Assembly: GCA_022925895.1 (NCBI GenBank)
Contig: JAKSYS010000179.1
Location: forward strand, 1 to 64,000
From: Fragilaria crotonensis
Taxonomy: Eukaryota; Bacillariophyta; Fragilariophyceae; Fragilariales; Fragilariaceae
Direction: 5' to 3'
Length of the DNA: 64,000 nt
Positions 11,310 through 22,031 of this stretch are shown here, piece after piece. The position numbers and the translations under genes were made by a program. The notes beneath the pieces are model-generated. The model made no database searches. It was given only the letters and a program-made list of their open reading frames with translations, and was not told the origin of the DNA. Numbering within the stretch: the first letter of the stretch is position 1; each line of letters starts with the position of its first letter.

Positions 11310-11904
11310 TGACAGTATTCGTGTGATCGGTACGAGTACTGGCCGACGGTAGACTTAAGGTTAGTAGGACCTAGAAGTCTGCCGTCGGACTTGACGGGAG
11401 AGGAAGCGAACGTGACGGATCGTCCAGCTTTGGGCGTAGGAGTCCTGAAGATGTGGACCATGATGGTAGATTTGTTGTTACAAATATGTAGAAGATGTAG
11501 AACTAAGTAGTAAAGGCCTTTACTGTTTTTGGTTTGTGGAAATTATAAGTTAAAATGTAGATGAAAATGAAAGTGAGATCTCCAATATTAGTTGGAGTCT
11601 CACAAAGTTATGTTGCTTTAATCCCACTTGTTGAGTGGTGTTTGAGTTATGAATCCCATAGTAAAGTTGTGTTGTCAATAAAATTGACAACATAACAGAT
11701 TTGAATACTTAGGGAAACTCAGGGCAACATGATTTAAATTCCTTGTGTGGTCGCGGGATCCAGAGTTCTGATTCGCAGAACTACTGGCACGAGTCACGGA
11801 CAGACGAAGGAAAATAAAGGACTGTCTACCGTATTACCGTATGGTATTTAACCTTACAGTAATTACGAGTGACAGTGTGACAGAGTGACAGTAGATCTCT
11901 AACA
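11310..11904 (-). repeat. 3' LTR of the Copia element
   Basis: 595 bp, the same as 22400-22995 except for two indels: CG missing near 11333 and an extra G in the run near 11711-11713. It contains a hairpin-forming TTGTCAAT...ATTGACAA and tandem GTGACAGTGTGACAGAGTGACAG near its U3 start. Because the LTR carries the start of ORF1, this copy reads out into host DNA at 11309-11261. Confidence 0.95.
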
Positions 11905-11913
11905 CCCTCTTGG
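11905..11913 (-). promoter_or_regulatory. Polypurine tract of the Copia element
   Basis: CCAAGAGGG in element orientation, immediately followed by the LTR start TGTTAG. This is the expected position for plus-strand priming. Confidence 0.7.
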
Positions 11914-11914
11914 A

Positions 11915-14900
11915 TCAGATCTCTGGTCCCGGTGATGAAAGCATGTGGTCGGGGAGAACACAGAAGATCTTGGTGAGAGGATCAATTTTGCCGGAGTGTT
12001 GAGTCTTGGTGAGGATATCGGCAAGTTGGGAGTCACAGGGAATCCAATGAAGTTGGTGGATGCCGTCTTGTTGGCCTTGACGGACGAAGTGGAAACGGCG
12101 TTCAATGTGGCGAGTTTTGCGAGTGAGTTTGCCATTCTTGGCGATTTGAACAGTTGCTTCATTGTCAATCATGAGGATGGCAGGGATAGAAGGGAGACGT
12201 TGAGTGGTTTCACGCCATTGTTTGGTGCCAAGATAGAGCATATCATAGAGAAGCATTCGGATGTGAGCGGTGGCCATGGTTGCGAACATGCAGCCATATA
12301 TTCAGCTTCAGAGGTAGACATGGCAACAGGTGTTGGCATGGTAGAATTTGCTTCAATAAGAGCACCATTGTAGAAGATCATGTATCCAACAGTAGATCGG
12401 CCAGTATCGGGGCAGTCTTGCCAGCTGGCATCAGAGAAGACAGATCAGTGTATGGAATGCGATGATGGATGCAGATGTCATAGATGGGGTTTGAAGTGCC
12501 ATCGGGATAGAATTTGAGGGCATAGTAGGGACGACGTCGGAGGTAGCCAATGAGCCAGGTGAGAGCTCGAAAATCAGGTATGCCAGGAGAGATGCATGCT
12601 TTAGCAAGTTTGCAGACAGCAAATAGGATGTCAGCTCTTGTGTTGTATGCTAGGTAGAGGAGAGTGCAGACAGCAGAGCGGAACGGAAGGCGTTGTTGCT
12701 TTTGTTCGACGAGAGTCAGGTCGGAGGCGGTTACGGGGCGGTTATCCTTGCTGAAAGTATAATCGGGAGGGAAGGGAGTATCTCGTTCTGGGAATTCGGA
12801 GTTTGGATCGTATCGTTGAAGAGTATTCAAAACATAGCGGTGCTGGTCGAGGGTGTAGCTTGAGTCGGAATGTTTGTGGATACGCATTTGTAGGAACCAT
12901 TGCGCAGGGCCGAGGAATTTGACATCAAAGCGATTGCGGACGGAATCTTCAAATTGTTTTTCGATGGAATCGTTGCTTCCAGCGTAGAGCATATCGTCGA
13001 CGAAAAATAGTAGGCGGAGCCATTGATTGTGTTTGTCGTATCGGACAAAATAGGACGGTTCGGAAGGAGACTGAATGAAGCCTTGGGAATAGAGCCATTC
13101 CGAAAATTCAATGTTCCAATATTTGCCGGAGTAGACGAGACCGTAGATTCCTTTGTTCAGTAACATTGGGGAGCCAAAGAATTTAGCGTATTCAGGGAAG
13201 TGATAGGCGTATTCCAATGGCAGTTTCTCAAGTGGCGACCAATAACTTTGGCTTGGAGGTAGGCACCAATGAAGTCAGCACTCTTGACACTTCTTCTGGA
13301 TGCACAGATGGTTGCAATGAATAGTTTGACCCCTCTTGCAGATGCACAGGGTGACCAGGTGTCTTCATACATGAGTGGTTCAACAGGTATAGGTTTTGGA
13401 GTGCCAGGTGAAGAGGTAGCAGATTCAGCAATTTCTTGACGTTGTTCGGAGTCGTTGTTGGTTGATGGCTTTAACTCTTTTCAGGAGACGTTTCTCCAGG
13501 TCGCCACGGGCGACAAGGCGAGCTTTTAGTTTGTCAAGTTTTCCAGATGCAGTTTGTTTCGCTTTGAGCACAAGTTTGACTGGGATAATGAGTTCATCTT
13601 TGTGTGGGGTTTGTCCAAGGATGAAGGTATCATGGTCAATGAGGTTCTTGATTTCCATTTTGATGGCATGTAACCAAGCATTGCGGACATCATCATCAAG
13701 TTTGAGGACAGCTTTCAGAGACTGTGGTTCTGGAAGGTATTTGTCCACAGATTCCATGGGAGTTGCTTGTGGATTGGTGTTGGAAGGATTGTCAATAGTC
13801 ATCATGGCAGAATGAATGGGATCAATAGTTGGTAGATCTTCATTGCATTCTTGGAAGTAGATGGTCATCATCTTGTGGAGTTGGGAATGATGTTGTTGAT
13901 GGGTGACAAAGTTGATTTGATGTGGTGTGGGTGGTGTTGGACCATGTTGGATGATTGCTTCATTGTGATGGTCTGCATGGGTTGGGTTAGGCATGGTTCC
14001 AGGTGGTTGTTCATCAGTATTGTCATCAGTTGATTCAGGGATGGCAGTCAGGGAGGGCAGTGGATTTGTGTCATCAATGAAGGTTGATGGTGGATTGCCA
14101 AGGTTGGCTGCAGATCCAGTTTGGTGAAAAGTAGATGGTTCAGAGTTTTCGGGAGTGTTGCAGAGTCCATTTGGGTTAAAATGGGAGCGGATGGGGACGG
14201 CTCCAGCGAAGGGTTTGGAATCAAAACATAGAGCTGAATTGAAGTCTTCATCAAAGTAGGCATCGCGGGTGATGACAAGGCTTTGGGGTTGGTCAGGAGT
14301 AGACTAGCCAGCCTGCGAGTTGTCAGAAACCGAGGAAAATTCCGCGAGGCTCGTTGGAGTTGTTGCTTATATGTGATAAGCTTGTTGCGGAAAGTTGGTT
14401 CATAGCGTTTGAAGAAGGTAGGACATCCAAAGACCACGAAAGTTGGCAATGGAAGGCTTGCGTTGGAAGCTGTATTGATAGGGAGTTGTTGGGTTGCCAT
14501 CTTGATCAATAACATTCTTGGCAGGGCAGACATTTAGGATTTGAACTGCATAGGCATGGGCATGATGGAAGAAGGCACCTCCAAGTCTTGCATTGTTGAG
14601 GAGAATGTTGGCAGTGTTGTGGACTTCACGCCATTTTGCTTCACAAATACCATTCATTTCTTGATGTTCAGGGGCTGCAGCTTCAACTTTGATACCAAGT
14701 GAGGTGCATTCAGAGATGAATTTTGTTGATGTAAAAGCAGATCCAGCATCAGTGCGGATGAAACGGACGGATTGGGTGCGGCCAAGTAGTTCTGTATCAG
14801 TCAGCCATTGCTTCAGAGCAATAAGGATGGAAGTTGTGCTTTCAGTTGGAAGACCAATCCAACCTGTTAGTTTGCCTGGGGTTGTGACAATAAACAGATA

Positions 14901-15778
14901 GGCTGAGTAGTTGGAATTGGTGGTGAGACCGTAGCGGAAAGGATTGCGCATAAGGTCAAGATGAAGGCGATGGAAGGGTTCTGTGCCTTGGCGTTGAGGC
15001 GTTTTGTTTCTGGCGCGTTTTTGACTGATGGAAATGCGGAGAGGCCAGGAGTTGTGGTCAACAGTAGGTGTGAGAACATGATCATTCCATGTTTGGTGAA
15101 GGGATCCAACCATGAGATTTCGAAAATTGCGGTAAGCAAGTCGTCGATAAATCAGTTCCAAAGGTAAAGCGGTGATTGAGCGGCGTTGATCAGTGTCAAT
15201 GGGAGTTGTAGTGTCATCAAAGTGTTGCTCTTCTGGTTCAGAGTCAAGGTCAAAGGGTTCTTTGGGGTTGGAAGTGGTTGAAAAGGCTTGGTGTGGAGTT
15301 GGTGCTTCTCTGGTGATAATTGGCCAAGTGTAGGTGGAGCCATTTGGGAGTTGAATGGTGGTAGCTCTGTTCTTGATCAGGACACTGAAATTTTGAGTGC
15401 ATGATAGAGCAGTCAGGGAGAGTAGTCTGTGACTTAGGCCTTCAACAAAGTAGACATCAGTGAGACCTAGGATGGATTTGAGGCCATCATCAGTGGTGAA
15501 GTGACATTCAGTTGTGCCTTTGTGGGTAGACATCTTGGTGCTGCCATCAGCTAGGAGATTGGGACACTGCAGGGTTCAACATCACTGAGGTCGCTGAAAA
15601 GTGGTGTGTAATGGCTGGTAGCACCACTGTCAGGTAGCCAGTTTGCAAGGAGTGGGGACCAAATCTTTGGTATGGTGATTGGGGTCATCAGGAAATAAGC
15701 TGTGGCTCCAGAGTTGGGAGGAGCATGGTTGGCAGTTGGAAGATAATCTCTATCAAGTAGAGGTTGATTGATAGGCAT
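11915..15778 (-). CDS. Copia pol polyprotein (protease, integrase, RT, RNase H), frame-broken
   Basis: Encodes the enzymes that copy and insert the element. In order: retropepsin motif DSGATSHYTP (near 15630); a long integrase frame 15533-14400 with LHLDLM (first D), IRTDAGSAF (second D) and NGICEAKWREVHNTANILL (E); a low-complexity linker at about 14300-13850; and reverse transcriptase from about 13780 with KARLVARG, then SADFIGAYLQA (first catalytic D), LLNKGIYGL, and FVDDMLYAG (YVDD-type box, near 13000). RNase H follows with AMSTSEAEYMAA and, near 12140, MIDNEATVQIAKN and LADILTK. The stop at 11915 lies next to the polypurine tract. At least five frame changes interrupt it, including one between 13425 and 13372, despite substitution-free LTRs. 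This fits either recent inactivation or homopolymer errors. Confidence 0.85.
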
Positions 15779-15833
15779 CTGAGGTAGAGTGGGATTGGGC
15801 CATGGGATGTTGTCTTGTTGATCATCAAGTTGA

Positions 15834-17080
15834 TCAAGGAGGAAGCTTTGAAAGCTTGGTGATGGTATCTTGAATGATTTTGGGAGTCTTGACTAGAGTC
15901 AGTAACAAAGTAAGCGCGTTGTTGATTGCGAGGAGCAGCGTTTTCATTGTTGGTTGAACGTTGCGGGTTGGATGCGCGATTGTTTTGGTTGGATCTTGGG
16001 TTGGTACAGTTGCGCGAATAGTGGCCGAGGCGTCCGCAGTTATTGCAGACGATGGTAGCTGCGTTGGATGCAGAGTTGCGCGATTGATTGATGTTAGATC
16101 CATTGGGTGATGGTCGTTGATTTGGATTCAACGTTGGTCGGAAAGGTGGTCGATTGTTCCGTTGGGGTTGGTTGGATGGGCGAGGCGAAGGAGGTGGTGG
16201 GCGACGTTGATTCGGGTTGTTGAAGGTGGTCGCGAAGGATTTGTAGGAGGTCGGAACGGGCGCGAATGGTTTTGCGGTGGTCTCGGTGGATGACTTCTGT
16301 TTTGATTGTTGCCATTAGGGTTTGAATATGGGCGAAGGATGGAGCTGAAAGCTTGTTGTTGACGTTGTGTGAAAACACGATGGGTAGTTTGGGGTGGCGC
16401 GATTGAAAATGGTGAGATTGTTGACGGGTAGAATGTGCGTGCTGATTGTAGTTGCGTTGATTCTGAGACGGTAGTGTGAGACCACGGGATTCGTCAATGT
16501 TGAGGAGATGGCTCTCAAGTTCGGCGAATGGTGGCAGAGCTTCGTCGTTTAGTTCAGCTCGACGGATATCGGCGTCGAAGCGTTGATAAGATGCGGCGTA
16601 AAAGGTGATTGCTTCCACCACGAACGGTGCGTTTGATGAGTTCGGCGTCGGTGTTGGGGATTCCAGCATGATAGCAGTCGCGCGTAAGGATGCGGATGCG
16701 GTTAAGGTAAGAGGTGGCGACTTCATGATGTGGTTGTTTGATGGAACAAAAAGCTTCGAGTGCGCTCGACATGATCAGGAGTTAGCGGTGCACAATGGCG
16801 TCGTAGAGTAAGAATCGCGGTGCGGGCGTCTGGTGGACCATCAATGATGTGTTTTTGGCAGGGATCGCAGACGTTTGTAAAGATCAGGTTGTAAAGTGCG
16901 GTGCCGACAAATGGGTGTGAATAAGAGACTTGTTTGGCCAAAGATCAAAGACTTGCGCGTCCACGGAAATGTTGCAAACAATTCGAAGGTTGTCGATGAA
17001 GGTGTTAAAATGGCGGCGGCGTGCTTGAAGATCGGTTGGGTAAGCCAATTTGCGAAGGTTTGCATTTTGGCGTACTTCAA
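15834..17080 (-). CDS. Copia gag-like protein with CCHC zinc knuckle, frame-broken
   Basis: The capsid/nucleocapsid region just upstream of pol. Spread over frames, it contains a helical capsid-like segment (ATSYLNRIRILTRDCYHAG, near 16700, and YAASYQRFDADIRRAEL, near 16600) typical of Copia gag. A Gln/His/Ser-rich linker follows, and then the zinc knuckle CNNCGRLGHYSRNC (near 16045; C-x2-C-x4-H-x4-C) in an Asn/Arg-rich tail. At least three frame changes occur upstream of 16094. The first codon cannot be fixed: frames open near 17080 and 16941. It overlaps the start of the protease-bearing frame, as in a gag-pol fusion. Confidence 0.75.
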
Positions 17081-17117
17081 AAGCGTCTTGGTTAGATCTT
17101 CAATTGGGGATAAGTGA

Positions 17118-18087
17118 AGTCGGTTCGCGTGGAGGATGTGAGTGCGTCAGGCGATGTCTGCTGGATGTGTTGGCTCTTGCTCTGAGTCATGATCGGTGTC
17201 GTCGTCAAAGAAGGTGTCGACAGTTGGTGGGTATGCAAAGGTGGCATGGGTCGCCTGGCGCGGAGTTGGGCGTGCGGAAGCGAGTTTTGAGTTTCTGGAG
17301 GAGTTTGGTGATCATTTTCAGAATTGGCCGTTTTGTGTAGATTTGGTAGGTTTCGTATTGGGAGGTTGAATAATTTTGCTTTGTTGAGTTTGGGGTTGCG
17401 AAAGATTTTGTGACGGATTTGGTGGTTGAGGGTTCGAATTCCGGGGTGGTAAGTTTTGGAAGGTATAATTTTGGGCGTCGTCGAAAATGTTGTTGAAATC
17501 GGAGGTTGTGGGTTCGAGTCGGTTGTGGCCGGATCGTGAGGTAATTACGTTTTCGGCGTGAGAATGCCTGAAAATGCATCGGAGAAGCGTTTTAGAGGTC
17601 CAGTTGTTGATTTCGCAGTTGGAGGCGAGTTAGAGGTGTTTCGGTGTGTGAACTGCTTGTTTCGGGCGAGTTTGGTGGTAAAATGCGAGATTTGGTTGAG
17701 TTCCGGGCAGTTGTTGAGTTTCTTGTGCGTGTTCGTCGTATGTAGTTTCCGCGTCGGAAATTAGCTGTTGGGAGTGAGTTTCCGTGCTGTGCGCGTCGTT
17801 TTGTGTTGGATTTTCGCTGGTAGTGTCACTTTGTGTGATTTTCGCTGTCAGGGTCGTCGTGCGAAAACTGTAGTTTCAGGTTCGTTTGCTGCAAGATTTT
17901 CGTTTTGTGGGTCGTTTTGTGCAGAAATTTCGTGCTGGGGGTCCGGGGTTCGAGTCGGATCGGAAAATAAAGCGGAACGGCGAGTTTTACAGCAAGACAT
18001 GCAAATGTGGTCCAGAAAATGTAGTTTTATCCTGTTGGAAGGTAATTATGTTGTTACTTGTAACTAATTCCATCTGATTGGGACAGC
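17118..18087. other. Linker region of the Copia element with tRNA T-arm-like motifs
   Basis: G+T-rich on the plus strand, with no durable frame on the element strand apart from a 124-codon Thr/Lys-rich stretch at 17205-17579. Three plus-strand sequences resemble the B box of tRNA genes: GGTTCGAATTCC (near 17431), GGGTTCGAGTCGG (near 17510) and GGGTTCGAGTCGG (near 17946). No cloverleaf could be built around any of them. Confidence 0.5.
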
Positions 18088-19014
18088 CTAGGCTATCACA
18101 GATAGAAAAGGTAAGTAACCAGCATAACAACCAGGATAAGACAGACATTGTAGACTAGACTCACCATTGTAGCCATTGGCTGAAAAGGGTGAATCAGGTC
18201 CCATTTGATCAATGAATGGAAACTCAGGATGAGACTCTTTCTCATTGTAATAATAAGAAAGATGATTGTTGAAAAGTTGGATCTCAGGGTCACGGAGGGC
18301 ATCAATGAGATGTGGCAATGCCCAGGCTTGATAGATGGATTCCTCAAGTGGACCAGTTGTGAAAACTGGTATCATGCGAATAGCCAAGGAAAAGGGGACC
18401 GTTTTGGGATCGCGAGCGACGTGATACTTACTGGAATCAGGGTGGCGACGCAGGTTAGCGGCGCTGGTTGGAATCAGTCGGGGTCGCCAATGTGATAGGA
18501 AAGAATTGGTTTGGCAAGTTGGGCTTTGAACAAAGCTTGGACTGACAATCTGTTGTAGGGTTCTCCATCTCTGTTGCTGATGATTGGTTGTTGATCATGG
18601 TTGAAAGTGGTGGGAAGATTCCTGCTCTTGCTGTAGGTTTAGCAATCTCAGTTGATGAACCATTAGAGTAGGAGTTGGACGCAAGTGGGGAGCCTTGGAA
18701 CATGATAACGTGGGGAGGAGGATGGTTCCTGGGAGAATGCCGGTCGGGTCCTTTGGATTCACAAGTTGCGCAACTCGGTAGAGGATATACTCGAAGTGCG
18801 GAAGGAAGTCAATCGAGAAGTTGATGCCGTTGGTAGGGACTGGAGTGAGGTCAGAGTAGACATCCATGTAGTAGGTTTCCTCATTTGCTTCAGTTGGTTG
18901 CAGGGTAAACAGTTGGAGGAAGTCCAGAGGTTGGCAGACCACATAGTTGATTGCAAGTGTGTCATCATTGACATCATCAAGATCCAATTGAACAAGGGAG
19001 GGCCTGGTAATCAT
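18088..19014 (-). CDS. Copia extra ORF2, starts on the stop codon of the preceding ORF
   Basis: ATG 19014-19012 overlaps the TGA 19013-19011 of the upstream 740-codon ORF (ATGA), an arrangement suited to termination-reinitiation. The first 139 codons read through to 18595. Similar-style coding then continues in other frames to a TAG at 18088 (AIRMIPVFTTGPLEESIYQAWALPHLIDAL...). No known domain is recognised. The N-terminal part is rich in aromatic and acidic residues (YYMDVYSDLTPVPTNG). It lies between the large upstream ORF and gag and belongs to the extra block that ordinary Copia elements lack. Confidence 0.5.
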
Positions 19015-21233
19015 GGGAAGCAGGTTGCAAAGTTGGACAAGAATAGATCTGCAGGTGGAAGGTTGCCAATATGGAAGCGGTTGTTGGATAATTCTGGTTC
19101 CCTCGATCGTCGTCGCGTCTTGCGATTAATGAGACCATGTTCGAATAAGGCAAGGCGGATGATTGTCTGGGCAGTTCGCAAGGCAATCGATCGTTGTTCC
19201 TCGTCGTCCAATCGAAAAGAATTCGTGTATGCGACAAGATAGGGATTCGCGCGCGAGAAATTCAAGTCCACGCGAAACATTTTCCGGTAGCGTTTCAATC
19301 CGCGATAAGGAATGCAAAAGGCAGGGAAAAGATCGGCTTCAAAGAAGGCATGGTTAGCAAAGCGGGGGAGCGTCCGAAAAGTAGTGGTATCAGGGAACAA
19401 ACTTAGAGCGGCAGCGGTAGACTTGATATCTTTGGCGATCTGGAACAAGTGTTTCGGGTAGAGGTCGTGTTGACGAAAACCGTGTCGGTGGTAGGTGCTG
19501 TGGCGGTGGTGGGTTATGTAGTAGAGTCGGAGCGCGTAGATGAGTCCGACAGCACATGTCGTTTCCATCGGGCAGTAGGGAGGGTTTTCGTAGAAGTCGC
19601 GGGTGATGTCGTAGTACTTATCCGGGATGCCGAAGGTCAAAAGGGAGCGTTGTTCGTCTGTGAAATGCTGGGTTAGCAAGTTGGTAGCGCGGTTCAGAGT
19701 GTGAATCATGCCGAGTAGGTAGAACTTGTCGTCGCGGGAATACAGAGGGGAGTTAGGACTTGGCATCTGGTGTCTGAGAGTGATGTGGCGCGATATAGGC
19801 TTCATGTCGGGTGACGTGATGTCGCGGATGTGATGCACTTCCGGTGGAGCGGCGAGAAAGTTGAGACAGAAAGCTGCAATAGTGGTGCTGATTTCGATGC
19901 AAAGCGGTAGGTCGCGTAGATGGATGGTACCGTTCAGTGGGTCGTCCAGCGTAGCTTCTGAGAACATCAAGGCCGACGATGGATGGTGAGCTGGGTCCTG
20001 GAACATTGCATAAGGGCGGTGGTGAACTGGGGCAAGAGGATTCAAATGCCTTAGGGGCGGTTCAGGAAAAAGTGGGGGTAGCATCCGGACTGGTTGTTGA
20101 ATTGCTGCTTCGGGTAGCTCATTAAGTGCTTCCAAAATTGGGTTAGTTGCACTTTCTTCCACAAATTCCTCTTCAATGCTTTCAATGATCATGGGTTCTG
20201 GCATGATTTCAACTTCTGGTAAGACTTCAGGGTCAGGAACAGGGTCAGAAGCAGGGTAAAAGTTAACAGATGGCTTAGTTGGTGAATTATCACTGGGGGA
20301 GTAATAATTTTCACCAACATCAGCACAATCAGAGTCAGGGAAGAGGGGTAAATCTTCCAATTTGATAGGAACAGGATGCTGGACACTCAAGGAAGTGGAG
20401 GAAAGGCTGGGATCAGTGGGATTGTGGGCTCTGTAGGCACACTGGGGTGGACTGGATTGGATCGCCGTACCGTCCACGACAGTAAACTCGACAGTATCAT
20501 CATCATCACAGTACGATTCCAAGGCCTTTTCTTCAGCAGTTAGGGGGCCGCGTGGTGCAAAGTGGACAAAAGGGTCGATATCAAACGAGTCATCGGTAGG
20601 CGAAGCGGGCTGGGAAAATGGTCGAGTGGATGCGTCATCGGCAGAATGGTCATTGACGTTGGGACGCGGGGACGGTGTCTCAGGATAACACGGACTGTAA
20701 ATACGGCGGTTGTCGGGGGACTGTGGCGCTGACGCGAAGGGAGTTTGGACGGAATCTGGAGTTTCGGCACAAAAATTACGAGTCCCGAGTTCGGCACTGC
20801 GGTCATGACACGTCATAGTTTTCGTTCGCGAGGCTGCAGAGTTGTCGACGTCCACCAATACGCGCGGGGGCGAGGGAAAATTTTGAACAGTCATTTCTCG
20901 AGAACCATCTGTCGGAATTCGCTCAAATTTGGCCAGGATGTCGACCATACGGTGTGCTGGCGGCACGGAGTGTGAGTTTCGTTGCCCGATTACGCTGCGA
21001 ACGAGGATGAGCAAATCAAGAATGGGCATCAACTGTTCATCTCCAGTCATCTTGATGGCAATTATGACAAGGTCTTCAAGGTCCTCATGATGCTGTAGAA
21101 AGCCAGTAAACTCAGTGAGGGTTGGAGTATAACCGAAGGAAGCAATTCTGTGGGTAAAAGTGGCGATTTCTGACTCCAGGCCAGGATGACTGGGGTGGAT
21201 GAGTGTGGGAGGTTCTTTGGATTCTCCTGGCAT
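19011..21233 (-). CDS. Copia extra ORF1b, 740 codons, unknown function
   Basis: ATG at 21233, uninterrupted to TGA at 19011. The N-terminal third looks structured (IATFTHRIASFGYTPTLTEF, then VIIAIKMTGDEQLMPILDLLILV). The centre is a long acidic, Pro/Ser-rich disordered region. The C-terminal third is a globular-looking basic/aromatic domain with FYLLGMIHTLNRATNLLTQHFTD, CAVGLIYALRLYYITHHRH and RYRKMFRVDLNFSRANPYLV. It has no zinc knuckle, protease, RT or envelope-type membrane segment. It sits where gag usually begins in Copia elements, but a recognisable gag exists further on, so this is an additional protein. Frame chains at 21112-22031 suggest it may once have been continuous with the LTR-initiated ORF upstream. 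Confidence 0.6.
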   Translation of the reverse strand: MPGESKEPPTLIHPSHPGLESEIATFTHRIASFGYTPTLTEFTGFLQHHEDLEDLVIIAIKMTGDEQLMPILDLLILVRSVIGQRNSHSVPPAHRMVDILAKFERIPTDGSREMTVQNFPSPPRVLVDVDNSAASRTKTMTCHDRSAELGTRNFCAETPDSVQTPFASAPQSPDNRRIYSPCYPETPSPRPNVNDHSADDASTRPFSQPASPTDDSFDIDPFVHFAPRGPLTAEEKALESYCDDDDTVEFTVVDGTAIQSSPPQCAYRAHNPTDPSLSSTSLSVQHPVPIKLEDLPLFPDSDCADVGENYYSPSDNSPTKPSVNFYPASDPVPDPEVLPEVEIMPEPMIIESIEEEFVEESATNPILEALNELPEAAIQQPVRMLPPLFPEPPLRHLNPLAPVHHRPYAMFQDPAHHPSSALMFSEATLDDPLNGTIHLRDLPLCIEISTTIAAFCLNFLAAPPEVHHIRDITSPDMKPISRHITLRHQMPSPNSPLYSRDDKFYLLGMIHTLNRATNLLTQHFTDEQRSLLTFGIPDKYYDITRDFYENPPYCPMETTCAVGLIYALRLYYITHHRHSTYHRHGFRQHDLYPKHLFQIAKDIKSTAAALSLFPDTTTFRTLPRFANHAFFEADLFPAFCIPYRGLKRYRKMFRVDLNFSRANPYLVAYTNSFRLDDEEQRSIALRTAQTIIRLALFEHGLINRKTRRRSREPELSNNRFHIGNLPPADLFLSNFATCFP

Positions 21234-22031
21234 TGCTTTTGGGGAGGCTGATACCTTGATGGTGAAGGATGGAATGGGAGGTTAAAAGATGAGCAAAGAG
21301 ACAGTCATGGAGATCTTTGCATGTCTTCTGAAGGGTGGTGAAGCCAGATGGATTCATGCACCGGAGCTTGAAAATTGGATTGTGAGCAGGTTGGGCAAAG
21401 TTGGTCAAGGTGGTAACTTTTGCGGTTGGAATGCTTGGAGTGTTGGCTCTGGACTTGTAGGTGAGCGTGGGAGGCGAATTTGGAGCTTTCTGGGGCGTTT
21501 TCAAGTCGTTCGTATCATCGGTGAGATCGATTACGTTGTGTTTGTTCGGGTTAGTGCGGCGCTTGGCGGCGGTAGTAGTGTGCTCCTCTGTAGTAAAAAC
21601 ATCAGTAGGTCCAATGTTATTGCTCATAACATTGGTAGATGCAGCAGGTAAGGTAGTTGGACCGTTTTTGTTTGTAGTTTCGCCCATTTTGTTGTAGTAG
21701 TTGTCCATGGTAGTTGTGGTTGTAGTGGTCTGCATCTTTGCAGCCTTCTTGGTGGTAGAAGTAGCCCTGTGGCTAACTTTAGTGTCCTGCTGTGGTGGAG
21801 CTGCAAAGCCTGCTGCTTGCGCTCGTCGGGGTGGAGGTTGCGATCCTCTTCAATAATATCATCGATGTCGTCGGAGGTTAACTTGCAGACGTCAAAATAG
21901 GCGGGACCTTTCTCAGAGGTGTGCGCTTCTTCTTGTTGTTTGGGAGATCCTGATCGTCATCAGGGTAGTGGTTGGAGAAGGGATGTAACGGACACGGGAG
22001 GGGAGCTTGGATTTCTTCGGAGATCCATAGG
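21234..22031 (-). pseudogene. Frame-broken coding stretch joining Copia ORF1a to ORF1b
   Basis: Protein-like sequence continues across several frames: PPIPPSTKVPSLWISEEIQ near 22040, an acidic/basic linker PDDDQDLPNNKKKR near 21945, TSDDIDDIIEEDRNLHPDERKQQAL near 21850, and a Thr/Asn-rich stretch at 21735-21480 with NVIDLTDDTNDL. The LTR-started ORF and the 740-codon ORF may therefore derive from one long reading frame of about 1,150 codons. Reading is broken at about 22032, 21878 and 21240. Confidence 0.4.

Noticed and set aside
11261-11461. Short minus-strand ORF sharing its start with Copia ORF1a
   Set aside because: It is the LTR-encoded start of ORF1a in the 3' LTR running into host DNA, not a host gene.
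17431-17443. Possible tRNA gene around GGTTCGAATTCC
   Set aside because: No acceptor stem, D-arm or anticodon arm can be paired at the required distances.
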